Notes under the pieces: model-generated
Databases searched by the model: none
The model's input: the letters and a program-made list of their open reading frames with translations, nothing else
What the model was told of the DNA's origin: nothing
Translations under genes and position numbers: made by a program
Source of the DNA: Deltaproteobacteria bacterium
Lineage (GTDB): Bacteria > Bdellovibrionota > FAC87 > UBA2466
Assembly (NCBI GenBank): GCA_016196825.1
Contig: JACPWY010000013.1
Location: 17,484 to 81,483, forward strand
Direction: 5' to 3'
DNA length: 64,000 bases
Part shown: in pieces, positions 17,575 through 25,417 of the stretch
Position numbering within the stretch: the first letter of the stretch is position 1
Layout of the letters: each line of letters begins with the position of its first letter

Positions 17575-18581
17575 GCAGCCATGTTTGGGGCGACGCCGCG
17601 ACTCAGTTTTTCTTTTCGCTTTCGCCCGAGAAGATTCTCGAAGCTGTTGAGAGCGCGGGCTTTCAATGCACAGGGCGAATCCTCACACTCAACAGCATGG
17701 AAAATCGTGTCTATGAGGTGGAGATAGAGACGGAAGTGGCGAAAACGCCCTCCGATCGATTTCGCATAGTGAAGTTTTATCGTCCAGGCCGCTGGTCGGA
17801 GGCCCAGATTCTCGAGGAGCACGCATTTTTGCGAGAACTGGAGGCGAATGAGATCAGCGTTATCGCGCCTATTTTGTTTCCGGATGGAAAGACGATTTCG
17901 GGCATGCCGGAAAGCGGGATTCGGTTTTGTCTTTTTCCCAAAAGGGGAGGGCGATCGCCTGATGAGCTTCTCGACGACGATCTGCTGCAGGTCGGGCGGC
18001 TAATCGCCCGAATTCACTCTGTCGGAAAGGAAAAGGCGGCGCGGCACCGGTTGAAGTTGAACCCGCAGACCTACGGTCTAGAGAATCTGAAATACTTGTG
18101 TGCTGCGGGTCATATTCCGGTCGACATTCGGCCTCGGTGGAAATCCACGGTGGAGGAGATCTGTGAAATAGCTGAAGGTTGGTTTGAGGGGGTGGGTATT
18201 CAGAGGATTCATGGAGATTGCCATCTGGGTAACCTTCTGCGGAACACTTCGGGGTACTTCGCGATCGATTTCGATGATTTTGTGATGGGGCCTCCGGTTC
18301 AGGATCTATGGCTTTTGGTCCCAGGCACTTTTGCCGAGAATCGGGCGCAATGGGAGATCCTGCTCGAGGGTTATGAGCAGATGGGGGTTTTCGATCGGAA
18401 GACGACCCGACTGATTGAACCATTGAGGGCGCTTCGTTATGTGCATTTTTGCGCCTGGATTGCGAAGCGCTGGGAAGATCCGGCGTTTCCCAAATACTTT
18501 CCGGCCTTCGGGACCCCCGGTTTTTGGAATGAGAAACTCATCGATCTGATGGAGCAGCTGGAGAGGATCAAGGGTGAATAG
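17571..18581 (+). CDS. SrkA/YihE-like stress response kinase
   Basis: A 336-residue aminoglycoside-phosphotransferase-fold kinase. IHGDCHLGNLL carries the catalytic Asp and AIDFDDFVMGPPVQDLW the metal-binding DFD segment, both characteristic of SrkA (YihE), a Ser/Thr kinase linked to envelope stress survival in E. coli. Its ATG overlaps the stop codon of the ABC gene (ATGA), so it is translationally coupled to the exporter. Confidence 0.85.
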   Translation: MSSHVWGDAATQFFFSLSPEKILEAVESAGFQCTGRILTLNSMENRVYEVEIETEVAKTPSDRFRIVKFYRPGRWSEAQILEEHAFLRELEANEISVIAPILFPDGKTISGMPESGIRFCLFPKRGGRSPDELLDDDLLQVGRLIARIHSVGKEKAARHRLKLNPQTYGLENLKYLCAAGHIPVDIRPRWKSTVEEICEIAEGWFEGVGIQRIHGDCHLGNLLRNTSGYFAIDFDDFVMGPPVQDLWLLVPGTFAENRAQWEILLEGYEQMGVFDRKTTRLIEPLRALRYVHFCAWIAKRWEDPAFPKYFPAFGTPGFWNEKLIDLMEQLERIKGE

Positions 18582-19356
18582 CACCATTCGCGTTTTAAAG
18601 GGCCACCGGTCCATTCGTCGATACAAAAGAAAAGCGATTGCGGTGCGGGTCCTCGATGAGGTCATTGAATGTGGTCTGCGGGCGTCGAGCTCGGGAAACC
18701 TTAACACGTGGTCGGTTGTGGTCACGACAAAGAAGGATCTGAAAAAGCGGCTTTACCACCTCCACAAGGAACAGGAGATGGTGCTTGAGGCGCCGGTGGT
18801 CTTGACGGTCTGCGCCGATTTTCGGCGTACTCGACGTTGGATCAAATTGAGAAAGGCGCGAGACGCCTTCGACGATTTCACAAGTTTCATGGTCGCCGCG
18901 GTTGATGCGACACTAGCAGCGCAAAATATGACCATTGCCGCGGAAAGCTTGGGGCTAGGGGTCTGTTATATGGGAACGACTCTGTGGAGCGCGCCGGGGA
19001 TCTCAAAGCTTTTGCGCCTTCCTGACAACGTCGTCCCCATCACGTCTCTTGTGGTCGGTTATCCAGCGGAAAACCCTGCAGTGAGGGGACGTTTGCCGCG
19101 CGATTTTTTGGTGCACCGGGAACGCTATCAGGAACTGGCTGACAGAGCGCTTTTGAAGAGTTTTGGAGAGCGCGAAGAATCCGGCTGGGAGCGATACCGT
19201 TCGATGCCCACTGTGCTCAGGGAAATTGAGAGGCGAGGCATCAAGAGCCTGGCCGAGTACTACACGTCTGACGCAAAGTACCCCAAGAGCCTGCATCGAC
19301 GGACGTCCAGGGAGTACCTGGCGCTTCTCAAACGCAAGAAGTTTTGGAATCACTGA
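18574..19356 (+). CDS. Nitroreductase-family flavoprotein
   Basis: A 260-residue protein of the NfsA/FRP-like nitroreductase group. HRSIRRYKRKAI is the N-terminal FMN-phosphate-binding RSIRxY motif; AAQNMTIAAESLGLGVCYMG is the second conserved block. Such enzymes reduce nitro compounds, quinones or flavin with NAD(P)H. It starts at GTG 18574, overlapping the kinase gene by 8 bp, and ends the operon. The physiological substrate cannot be named. Confidence 0.85.
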   Translation: MNSTIRVLKGHRSIRRYKRKAIAVRVLDEVIECGLRASSSGNLNTWSVVVTTKKDLKKRLYHLHKEQEMVLEAPVVLTVCADFRRTRRWIKLRKARDAFDDFTSFMVAAVDATLAAQNMTIAAESLGLGVCYMGTTLWSAPGISKLLRLPDNVVPITSLVVGYPAENPAVRGRLPRDFLVHRERYQELADRALLKSFGEREESGWERYRSMPTVLREIERRGIKSLAEYYTSDAKYPKSLHRRTSREYLALLKRKKFWNH

Positions 19357-19389
19357 TCGGCCGCTCAAACCGTACATTCCCCCCCCCTT

Positions 19390-19413
19390 ACGGCAGGCTG
19401 GTCGCTCTGCCGT
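19390..19413 (+). terminator. Weak hairpin after the ABC-kinase-nitroreductase operon
   Basis: ACGGCAG (19390-19396) pairs with CTGCCGT (19407-19413) 34 bp after the operon's last stop. Only TTT follows, so it is a weak terminator candidate. Confidence 0.35.
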
Positions 19414-19488
19414 TTGACCTCAAGAAAAGCTCTTCTGCCGGCGATAAGAGGCTAGGAAACTCAAACATTTATAACGCATGGCAGAAAT

Positions 19489-21141
19489 ATGAGAACACTC
19501 ATTCGCAACTTTGTTTTATCGTCGCTTCTTGCACCGGTGCTTTTTATTCTTTCCTGCTTCGGTGGAGGAGGCGGGGACAATACTTCGACCGGTGATCCTG
19601 CGCCGACCCTGTCATCAGTCTCCCCATCGACTGGGAGCACCGCTGGAGGAACCACGATCACTTTGACAGGGACTGGCATCCTCAGTGGGGCAACGGTGAC
19701 AGTTGGTGGCTCGACTTGCACATCGCCAAGTGTGGCGTCTGCGACGTCGATGACCTGTGTGACTCCATCGGGCTCAGCGGGGACGGCGAGCATCGTTGTG
19801 ACAAATACTGATGCTCAGACGGGTACGTTGAGTAGCAGCTTTACCTATGCCACCCCTCCCACCGTCTCCTCGATCTATCCGAGCAAAGCCGGAACTACGG
19901 GTGGAATCACCGTTACGATCACAGGCACAGGGTTCAGTGGTTCCACCGCGACCGCTGGGGGCTCGACCTGCACGTCGCCCTCCGTGGTGAGTGCGACGTC
20001 GATGACCTGCGTGCTGCCGAGCCACGCTGCGGGTGCGGTCGACATTGTGGTGACCAATTCCAGTACGGTGTCGGGGACTCTGTCCTCGGGCCTCACTTAT
20101 ACGACGAGCAATGTATGGACGGCCACGACCAGCACGTCCGTGCCGACCGGGCGCTTTGGCCACACTGCAGTTTGGACAGGATCGAAGGTGGTCGTGTGGG
20201 GTGGGACCGATGGCACTAACATGTTGAGCAGCGGATCACGCTACGATCCCACCGCCGACAGCTGGTCCGCGACCTCGACGACCAGTGTGCCAACGACGCG
20301 CTATTACCATTCGGCGATCTGGACCGGCAGCAAGATGGTTGTCTGGGGTGGCCAGGATGCCGGCGGAACCGGCTATTTGAATTCAGGTGGTCAATACGAC
20401 CCTTCAGCGAATAGTTGGTCGGCCACCACAACAACCGGCGCGCCGACAGCGCGAAGGAACCACACCGCGATCTTCACCGGCTCCAAGATGATCGTGTGGG
20501 GCGGCCAACAGGGGGCGGGTACGGTCTACAACTCGGGGGGGTCCTATGATCCGAGCGGAGATAGCTGGACCGCACTGTCGACGACAAGTGCCCCGACGGC
20601 AAGGACCCTCCACACGGTTGTGTGGACCGGCGCAAAAATGATTGTGTGGGGCGGCGATGACAGCTCCAGCACCGCTTTGAGCACGGGCGGAGTATACGAC
20701 GTGAGCGGCGACAGCTGGTCGGCATCCTCGACCTCGAGCCCCCCGACGGCACGCGATTATCACAGTGCCGTGTGGACCGGCTCGAAGATGCTCATCTGGG
20801 GCGGTGTGGGCGGCGGCGCCACCGGCTCGGCCTATGACTTAAGTGGCAATAGCTGGTCGGCGATCTCAACGACCTCGGCCCCCGCTACTCGCTATAACCA
20901 CTCCGCCATCTGGACCGGTACCAAGATGCTCATTTGGGGCGGCACGAATGGCTCATCGAACCTCAACACCGGTGGAATCTATGACGCTTCCGGCAATTCC
21001 TGGTCGAGCATCACGACGACGGGCGCTCCGACCGCCGCTCAAGGGGCCGCGTCGGTCTTCACCGACAATTACCTCTTCGTATGGGGCGGTGACGACGGAA
21101 GTGGAACCGGGATGAGCACCGGAGGAGTCTACGTGCCCTAA
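19489..21141 (+). CDS. Surface lipoprotein with TIG domains and Kelch repeats
   Basis: A 550-residue protein. The signal peptide ends in lipobox LFILSC, then GGGGG. Two IPT/TIG immunoglobulin-like domains follow (residues about 36-120 and 121-200; PTLSSVSPSTGSTAGGTTI and PTVSSIYPSKAGTTGGITV), each with a CTSPSVxSATSMTC Cys pair. Then come seven Kelch-type repeats of about 48-50 residues with the pattern PTxRxxHxAxWTGSKMxVWGG; the seventh is degenerate. Seven blades would close one beta-propeller. Likely an outer-surface adhesion or binding protein; ligand unknown. Confidence 0.85.
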   Translation: MRTLIRNFVLSSLLAPVLFILSCFGGGGGDNTSTGDPAPTLSSVSPSTGSTAGGTTITLTGTGILSGATVTVGGSTCTSPSVASATSMTCVTPSGSAGTASIVVTNTDAQTGTLSSSFTYATPPTVSSIYPSKAGTTGGITVTITGTGFSGSTATAGGSTCTSPSVVSATSMTCVLPSHAAGAVDIVVTNSSTVSGTLSSGLTYTTSNVWTATTSTSVPTGRFGHTAVWTGSKVVVWGGTDGTNMLSSGSRYDPTADSWSATSTTSVPTTRYYHSAIWTGSKMVVWGGQDAGGTGYLNSGGQYDPSANSWSATTTTGAPTARRNHTAIFTGSKMIVWGGQQGAGTVYNSGGSYDPSGDSWTALSTTSAPTARTLHTVVWTGAKMIVWGGDDSSSTALSTGGVYDVSGDSWSASSTSSPPTARDYHSAVWTGSKMLIWGGVGGGATGSAYDLSGNSWSAISTTSAPATRYNHSAIWTGTKMLIWGGTNGSSNLNTGGIYDASGNSWSSITTTGAPTAAQGAASVFTDNYLFVWGGDDGSGTGMSTGGVYVP

Positions 21142-21150
21142 TGAGCGGCG

Positions 21151-21178
21151 CCCGAAAAACGATGAGGCCGTTTTCGGG
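21151..21178 (+). terminator. Hairpin after the Kelch gene
   Basis: CCCGAAAA (21151-21158) pairs with TTTTCGGG (21171-21178), extendable by CG with one bulge, 10 bp after the Kelch stop codon; CTTTT follows shortly after. Confidence 0.55.
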
Positions 21179-21222
21179 TGTGCTTTTGGAGTGGCGAGCG
21201 TTTGGGCTCAGTTTCCGATGAT

Positions 21223-21255
21223 AAAAAAAAGGCCCACCTTGGTGGCAGGCCTTGG
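21223..21255 (-). terminator. Rho-independent terminator of the Gly/Tyr-rich gene
   Basis: Read on the minus strand, AAGGCC (complement of 21250-21255) pairs with GGCCTT (complement of 21229-21234 region), with an inner CCACC/GGTGG stem, and ends in a run of eight T. It lies just after the Gly/Tyr-rich gene. Confidence 0.85.
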
Positions 21256-21272
21256 GAAGACTCTTTGAGGAA

Positions 21273-21890
21273 TTAGTAGCCCATGTACGGGGAGCCGCCG
21301 CCCATGCCATAGCCACCCATTCCGTACCCGCCCATGCCGTAACCGGAGTAGTAGGGGTTGTACCCACCCATGCCGTAGCCCGAGTAGGGGTTATTCCCGC
21401 CGATGCCATAGCCACCCGTTCCGTACCCACCCATGCCGTAACCGGAATAGTAGGGGTTGTACCCACCCATGCCGTAGCCCGAGTAGGCGTACGGGTTGTA
21501 ACTACCGTAGTAGTACGGCGTGTAGGAATTCGAGTAGTTTGAGTAGTTGTATCCCGACGAATAGGGATTGTAGTAGCTCGAGTTGTAGTAGCCAGAATTC
21601 GAATTGGGGTAGCCGTATCCACCCGCATAACCGGCGCCATATCCGGGAGGATTGCTATATCCATAACCTGGCGGATTGTAATATCCGACGCCGTATCCTG
21701 GGGCATTGCCATAACCATAGCCGGGAGGATTGTAATAGCCGTATCCACCGCCATAGCCACCGTAGATCTCACTCGTTTTCGATGAGGGGGCAGCGACATA
21801 CCGGGTCCGAGAGGCCGCTGAGTCCGAGCTGTGTGACTCGGCTAAAATAGGAAACGCAAATATTACGAGGGCAACGAACGTGCTTTTCAT
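21273..21890 (-). CDS. Secreted Gly/Tyr-rich repeat protein
   Basis: About 205 residues from ATG 21890 (SD GGAGAGAGAG 4 nt upstream). The signal peptide MKSTFVALVIFAFPILA is cleaved near AES. The mature protein is almost entirely Gly, Tyr, Asn, Pro and Ser in repeats such as GYYNPPGYGY and GYGMGGYNPYYS; no Cys. The last part is a near-exact 33-residue tandem duplication. This composition is like cell-surface, adhesive or condensate-forming low-complexity proteins, but there is no recognised domain. The strong terminator and ribosome binding site argue that it is expressed. Confidence 0.75.
   Translation of the reverse strand: MKSTFVALVIFAFPILAESHSSDSAASRTRYVAAPSSKTSEIYGGYGGGYGYYNPPGYGYGNAPGYGVGYYNPPGYGYSNPPGYGAGYAGGYGYPNSNSGYYNSSYYNPYSSGYNYSNYSNSYTPYYYGSYNPYAYSGYGMGGYNPYYSGYGMGGYGTGGYGIGGNNPYSGYGMGGYNPYYSGYGMGGYGMGGYGMGGGSPYMGY
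21303..21500. repeat. 99-bp tandem duplication inside the Gly/Tyr-rich gene
   Basis: Two adjacent 99-bp units (33 codons each) are nearly identical at DNA level; for instance CCCATGCCGTAACCGG occurs at 21331 and at 21430. The few differences are mostly silent, suggesting a recent duplication or gene conversion. Confidence 0.8.
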
Positions 21891-22577
21891 AAAACTCTCT
21901 CTCCGTACCAAAGTGCATGGAGCCGACGCCCCAAGAGCCACAATTGCAGCTAGATTTCTTCAAAAGCAGGATTCGGGCCATCGCGGCTTGCCGGGATCGC
22001 GTGCGAGTGGAGTGTGTTCGGTGACAGTTCACGCAAGGCAGTTGTGAAGAATGTGAACAGGGGGGCGGCTCTATCTTTTAAAAGTTGGCGATCCAGCAAT
22101 AGCGGTAGTTTGGGCGATCGATGAGTGGCAGGGCTACGGACGGCGCGCGAGGTGAATTGGGGTGATTGCCGGGGAACTGGTTCGATAAGAATGCGAGCAT
22201 CCTCTTCGGGGGTGGAGGTGGGGCGGGTACCCTAGGCGACGCTTCTTGCTGTCGCGCGAGAGAGGATCCACTCCATGTTTTGGTTGGGGATAGTCCGATC
22301 CGGTCCGGGATTAGGGCACCTGTGGAAACGGCCTCGAACCTAGTGCTGGGCCCCACTAGTTCGTGAAGAGTTTTTTATTTGTGTTGACGGAATCCTGAGG
22401 TGATTCCGATCTATCGACGGTAAGACTTTGGAATCAGACTATTTTTTGAAGTGCTATTTTCTCTCTTTTCAAGAACTATCAAATTTCTGGCGCCATCTTG
22501 CGATATCATTAGGCTTTTCTTCCCTTAAAATACGTCGTCAAAAACGTGGGTTAGAGTCCTCTCAATTGGGAGGCTCT
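21891..22577. other. Gene-poor gap
   Basis: About 690 bp without a convincing gene. One small inverted repeat, GGAATC (22389-22394) with GATTCC (22402-22407), lies just after TTGACG (22384-22389), and GGAATC recurs near 22429. No matching -10 box is clear. This may be the upstream control region of the gene at 22578. Small frames in this gap lack ribosome binding sites and recognisable protein sequence. Confidence 0.4.
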
Positions 22578-23099
22578 ATGTTTGAAAGTATTTGCGATGA
22601 AGCTCTTTTGGTTGAAACAAAGGCTGCGGTGCTTAAAGAAAAGACCCAGACCAGTTGCGTGCTCGACTATCTGGCCGAGGTGGATCGTCGCCGGCTCTGG
22701 CTCAAGGAAGGCTATGCTAGCCTTTATGATTTCTGCATCCGGTATCTTGGGTACTCCGAGGGGGAAACTCACCGGCGCATTCAGGCCTGTCGGCTGAGTC
22801 AAAAAGTAAACGAGGTGAAACCGCTTCTTGAGAACGGGACTCTGTCTTTGACCTCTCTCACCCTGCTTTCACCTGTTCTTGAGAAATCAAACGCCCAAGA
22901 CCTTCTCCCCAAGGTCATTAATAAACCTTCCCGGGAGGTGGCTGATATTTTGGCCAGGGAGTTTCCTGAAAAGATCCAAAAGAAAGAGATCCTGAAAATC
23001 GTCTTGGATGAGGAGCTTAAAGCACTTCTCGACCACGCAAAGAGGCTCGCATCGGAAAAGGATGGTAGTTGTGACAAATTTGCGCCGTCACCTGTGTGA
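22578..23099 (+). CDS. HNH-endonuclease-type N-terminal domain protein, C-terminus missing
   Basis: A 173-residue protein from ATG 22578 with SD GGGAGG 4 nt upstream. The segment LDYLAEVDRRRLWLKEGYAS followed by LYDFCIRYLGYSEGETHRRIQ is the helical N-terminal domain typical of a family of HNH endonucleases that is abundant in Bdellovibrio-like genomes. Full-length members are roughly twice as long and end in an HNH domain. Here the frame stops right after LDHAKRLASEKDGS, with no HNH sequence downstream in any frame, so this is probably a truncated or decayed copy, or a stand-alone DNA-binding domain. Confidence 0.65.
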   Translation: MFESICDEALLVETKAAVLKEKTQTSCVLDYLAEVDRRRLWLKEGYASLYDFCIRYLGYSEGETHRRIQACRLSQKVNEVKPLLENGTLSLTSLTLLSPVLEKSNAQDLLPKVINKPSREVADILAREFPEKIQKKEILKIVLDEELKALLDHAKRLASEKDGSCDKFAPSPV

Positions 23100-23335
23100 A
23101 TCTTAATCAGGGCGTTTGAGCCTAAGCTGTTGTGGGACAGTATGCGTATTCCAGATGAGTGCGTTCGGTTGGAATCTCAGGAAAAAGAATGTCTTTAGCA
23201 ATGGCTCAGCAAATCTCGTCAGTTATCGGCGACCCCATTTTTGTGAGTCGGCTTCGGGCGACCAGATGGCACCCCTTTTGCTTAACTAGTTCCTGGTTGA
23301 GTGGGTGTATGCCCACCAATTTGAAGGAGTATTGT

Positions 23336-23758
23336 ATGCGGCGTTTTCTAGTTGTGTTCGCTTTGTTGACCCTGGGCGGCTGTGGCAGTTTTCAGGGTAG
23401 CTACAATGGCAGTGCCTCGATGTCGGGGACGATGTTCCCGCAGGCGCAAAACTACAGCGTTACGCTGCAGCTTGCACAGAGTGGTTCTACGGCGTCAGGG
23501 ACGATGATCCTGAGCCCGCAGGCGAACAGCTCTCAGCCCGGTGCGGCCCCTCAGCAGCCTCTCACAGAGGGTTTTACGGGAACAGCGAGCGGGAACACGA
23601 TTACAGTGAGCATCACCTCGCTCAGCACCAACGTGATCGGCGCCTGCCAGGCCCCGATGACCGGCACCTTGATTATGAACGGCAACCAGATGAGCGGAAC
23701 CGTTGTCTGCAGCAACCCGAGCATGACCCAGACGATCACTCTCAATAAGATCAACTAA
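23336..23758 (+). CDS. Small hypothetical lipoprotein
   Basis: About 140 residues from ATG 23336, with GAAGGAG 6 nt upstream. Signal peptide with lipobox LTLGGC; the mature part is Ser/Thr/Gln-rich and beta-strand-like (NYSVTLQLAQSGSTASGTMI, TITVSITSLSTNVIGAC) with two further Cys. It looks like a small beta-sandwich lipoprotein of unknown function. It ends 8 bp inside the convergent glycosyltransferase gene. Confidence 0.68.
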   Translation: MRRFLVVFALLTLGGCGSFQGSYNGSASMSGTMFPQAQNYSVTLQLAQSGSTASGTMILSPQANSSQPGAAPQQPLTEGFTGTASGNTITVSITSLSTNVIGACQAPMTGTLIMNGNQMSGTVVCSNPSMTQTITLNKIN

Positions 23759-24845
23759 CAGTTTCATTCTGAATTGAAGTTGAAGCGGAGACGCACCCTA
23801 GCGTCTCCATTCTTTTTGTGACCGCCTCTTTCACCAGCGAAAACGGAATCTCCGAACAAGGTCCATTCACTCGCACGTGAAGGGCTCCGGGCGGGCCTTG
23901 ATAGAATCCGGTGTAGGGGTTGTGCCGCCGAAAATCCAGGAATGTGCCAAGAAGTATCACGGCTGGTGTTCGCATTGCGTGAGCGAGATGGGCTGGGCCG
24001 CTGTCCACTCCCACGAAGAATCGAGCCCGTCTGATCACCTCGGCCTGCTCCAAGATCGAAAGAGTTGAAAGGGAACGCGCGGACTTAGGAAGCACGGGCC
24101 GTTGGCCCACCTCCACGACAGGGAGGGGGACCTCCCGGATGAGTTTCTCCCAATGAGAGGGTCGCCAATCCCGCTGGGTGTCCTCGGACCGGGTGTGAAC
24201 CACCCAGAACGCATTCGGGAGGCGGAGCTTATCGACGCGCGCTTTGGTCTCCCGGGTGATGGAGATTTCCGGTGAGCGCGGCTCAAACGGGAGCCCGCCT
24301 GCGCGAGAAAACGCCCCGAGGAGCCCTCCAGGGAAATGATAGTAGTTGCGCATCGTGACCCTGGGGTCCCCATGCCTCTTGGAAAGAAGGCCTGGAAATC
24401 GTCGACAAGGGAAAAGATTGGGGTGGAGATCGTAGATTTTCGTGAAGGGAAACAGCGTCGCGAGACTGCGCCACTCAGTGAAGGATTTCACTTCGATGAG
24501 ACCGTCCAGCAGTGGGTGGTGCCTGAGCAGTTCGCTGTAGTGGGGCTCGAGGCACCAAAGGATGCATGCCTCCTTATGCCGATCGCGGATGAGCCGAATG
24601 AGCGGTTCACTGGACACGAGATCCCCAAGGCGCTCGATGAGGGCGATGACGATGAGTGGACGGCCAGATTGCTTGAGTCTCCACAGACGGGGGAGATGGC
24701 GGGAGAGGCGAGCCGCGAGGCGTGCGGTCTGAAGGGGGCCCGCCGCGCGTGACAGCCTGCGGGCCTGCCAGAAAATATTCGAGAGGTTCACACCGTAAAA
24801 ATACCATGGCTCTTGAAGCGATGCGCTCATCTCACTCAGCTGCAC
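23751..24845 (-). CDS. Glycosyltransferase family 9 (heptosyltransferase-like)
   Basis: A 364-residue GT-B-fold protein. LIVIALIERLGDLVSSEPLI is the N-terminal nucleotide-sugar fold motif with the conserved Gly-Asp, and FFVGVDSGPAHLAHAMRTPAVILLG is the GT9 C-terminal signature (D-S/T-GPxHxA). Family members add heptose or other sugars to lipopolysaccharide core. The acceptor is unknown. ATG 24830 is an alternative start. Confidence 0.8.
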   Translation of the reverse strand: MQLSEMSASLQEPWYFYGVNLSNIFWQARRLSRAAGPLQTARLAARLSRHLPRLWRLKQSGRPLIVIALIERLGDLVSSEPLIRLIRDRHKEACILWCLEPHYSELLRHHPLLDGLIEVKSFTEWRSLATLFPFTKIYDLHPNLFPCRRFPGLLSKRHGDPRVTMRNYYHFPGGLLGAFSRAGGLPFEPRSPEISITRETKARVDKLRLPNAFWVVHTRSEDTQRDWRPSHWEKLIREVPLPVVEVGQRPVLPKSARSLSTLSILEQAEVIRRARFFVGVDSGPAHLAHAMRTPAVILLGTFLDFRRHNPYTGFYQGPPGALHVRVNGPCSEIPFSLVKEAVTKRMETLGCVSASTSIQNETVS

Positions 24846-25016
24846 GCGTCAAGTTTTTTTGTTGCCGAGAGTGGCACACGCGCATAAAAATGATTTCCAA
24901 GAACCGGCAAACCGCAAGGCACCGGATGTTGAGTGGCACTTCTTACCTGGGCAGCTTCACCGCCCTGATTCTTCGGCGCTCGCTAACAATCAAACTGTTG
25001 TGAAGGAGAAGTTGTT

Positions 25017-25361
25017 ATGAAGCGATTTCTTGTGTGTCTCATGGTGTCGAGCGTGTGTTTGGCCGAGAACGCCACTGTGGATTTTCGGCAGACCAAATTG
25101 AGTTCGGTGGACGTGGACATGGTGGGTAAAGAGGGTGTGGAGATCTTCGTCGAGGGTGAGACCGAACCCGATGTTCTCGTCGAGGACGGGCCGTTGGCCC
25201 ACTGTCTGGTGACGGGACTGAAGTCGGTGGCCCGAAAGACCTATCGAGTCGAGGTGGCCTTTGATCCGATGCTGGATGAAGGCGTGAACGGCTGCACGAT
25301 CCTCGTGGGAGGCCCTGCGCGCGTGCGTCGGGTCAATTGCAATATCTACGTTACGGACTAG
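25017..25361 (+). CDS. Small exported protein
   Basis: A 114-residue protein with signal peptide MKRFLVCLMVSSVCLA and SD GAAGGAG before the ATG. The mature part is beta-rich with three Cys (AHCLVTGL, NGCTILVGG, VNCNIYV), possibly one disulfide plus one free Cys. No family recognised. Confidence 0.62.
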   Translation: MKRFLVCLMVSSVCLAENATVDFRQTKLSSVDVDMVGKEGVEIFVEGETEPDVLVEDGPLAHCLVTGLKSVARKTYRVEVAFDPMLDEGVNGCTILVGGPARVRRVNCNIYVTD

Positions 25362-25394
25362 GAACCTACCTCGGTCTTGAGAGGCGTGCCCCAA

Positions 25395-25417
25395 GGAAGG
25401 GGCCTTACGCCCCTTCC
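25395..25417. terminator. Hairpin overlapping the stop codon of the POT transporter gene
   Basis: A perfect 9-bp stem, GGAAGGGGC (25395-25403) and GCCCCTTCC (25409-25417), with a 5-nt loop that contains the transporter's stop codon. No T run follows on either strand, so it may act as an mRNA 3' end barrier shared by two convergent genes. Confidence 0.4.

Noticed and set aside
20150..21115. Periodic DNA repeats within the Kelch gene as a possible CRISPR array
   Set aside because: Repeat unit of about 144-150 bp encodes Kelch blades in frame; no short identical repeats with unique spacers. No CRISPR array or cas gene is seen anywhere in the window.
21059..21799. A 246-codon minus-strand frame rich in Thr, Ile and Ala overlapping the Gly/Tyr gene
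   Set aside because: It is the out-of-frame shadow of the Gly/Tyr repeats; the other frame has signal peptide, SD and terminator.
22166..22366. Small plus-strand frame in the gap before the HNH-type gene
   Set aside because: Poly-Gly low-complexity stretch, no SD, no homology recognised.
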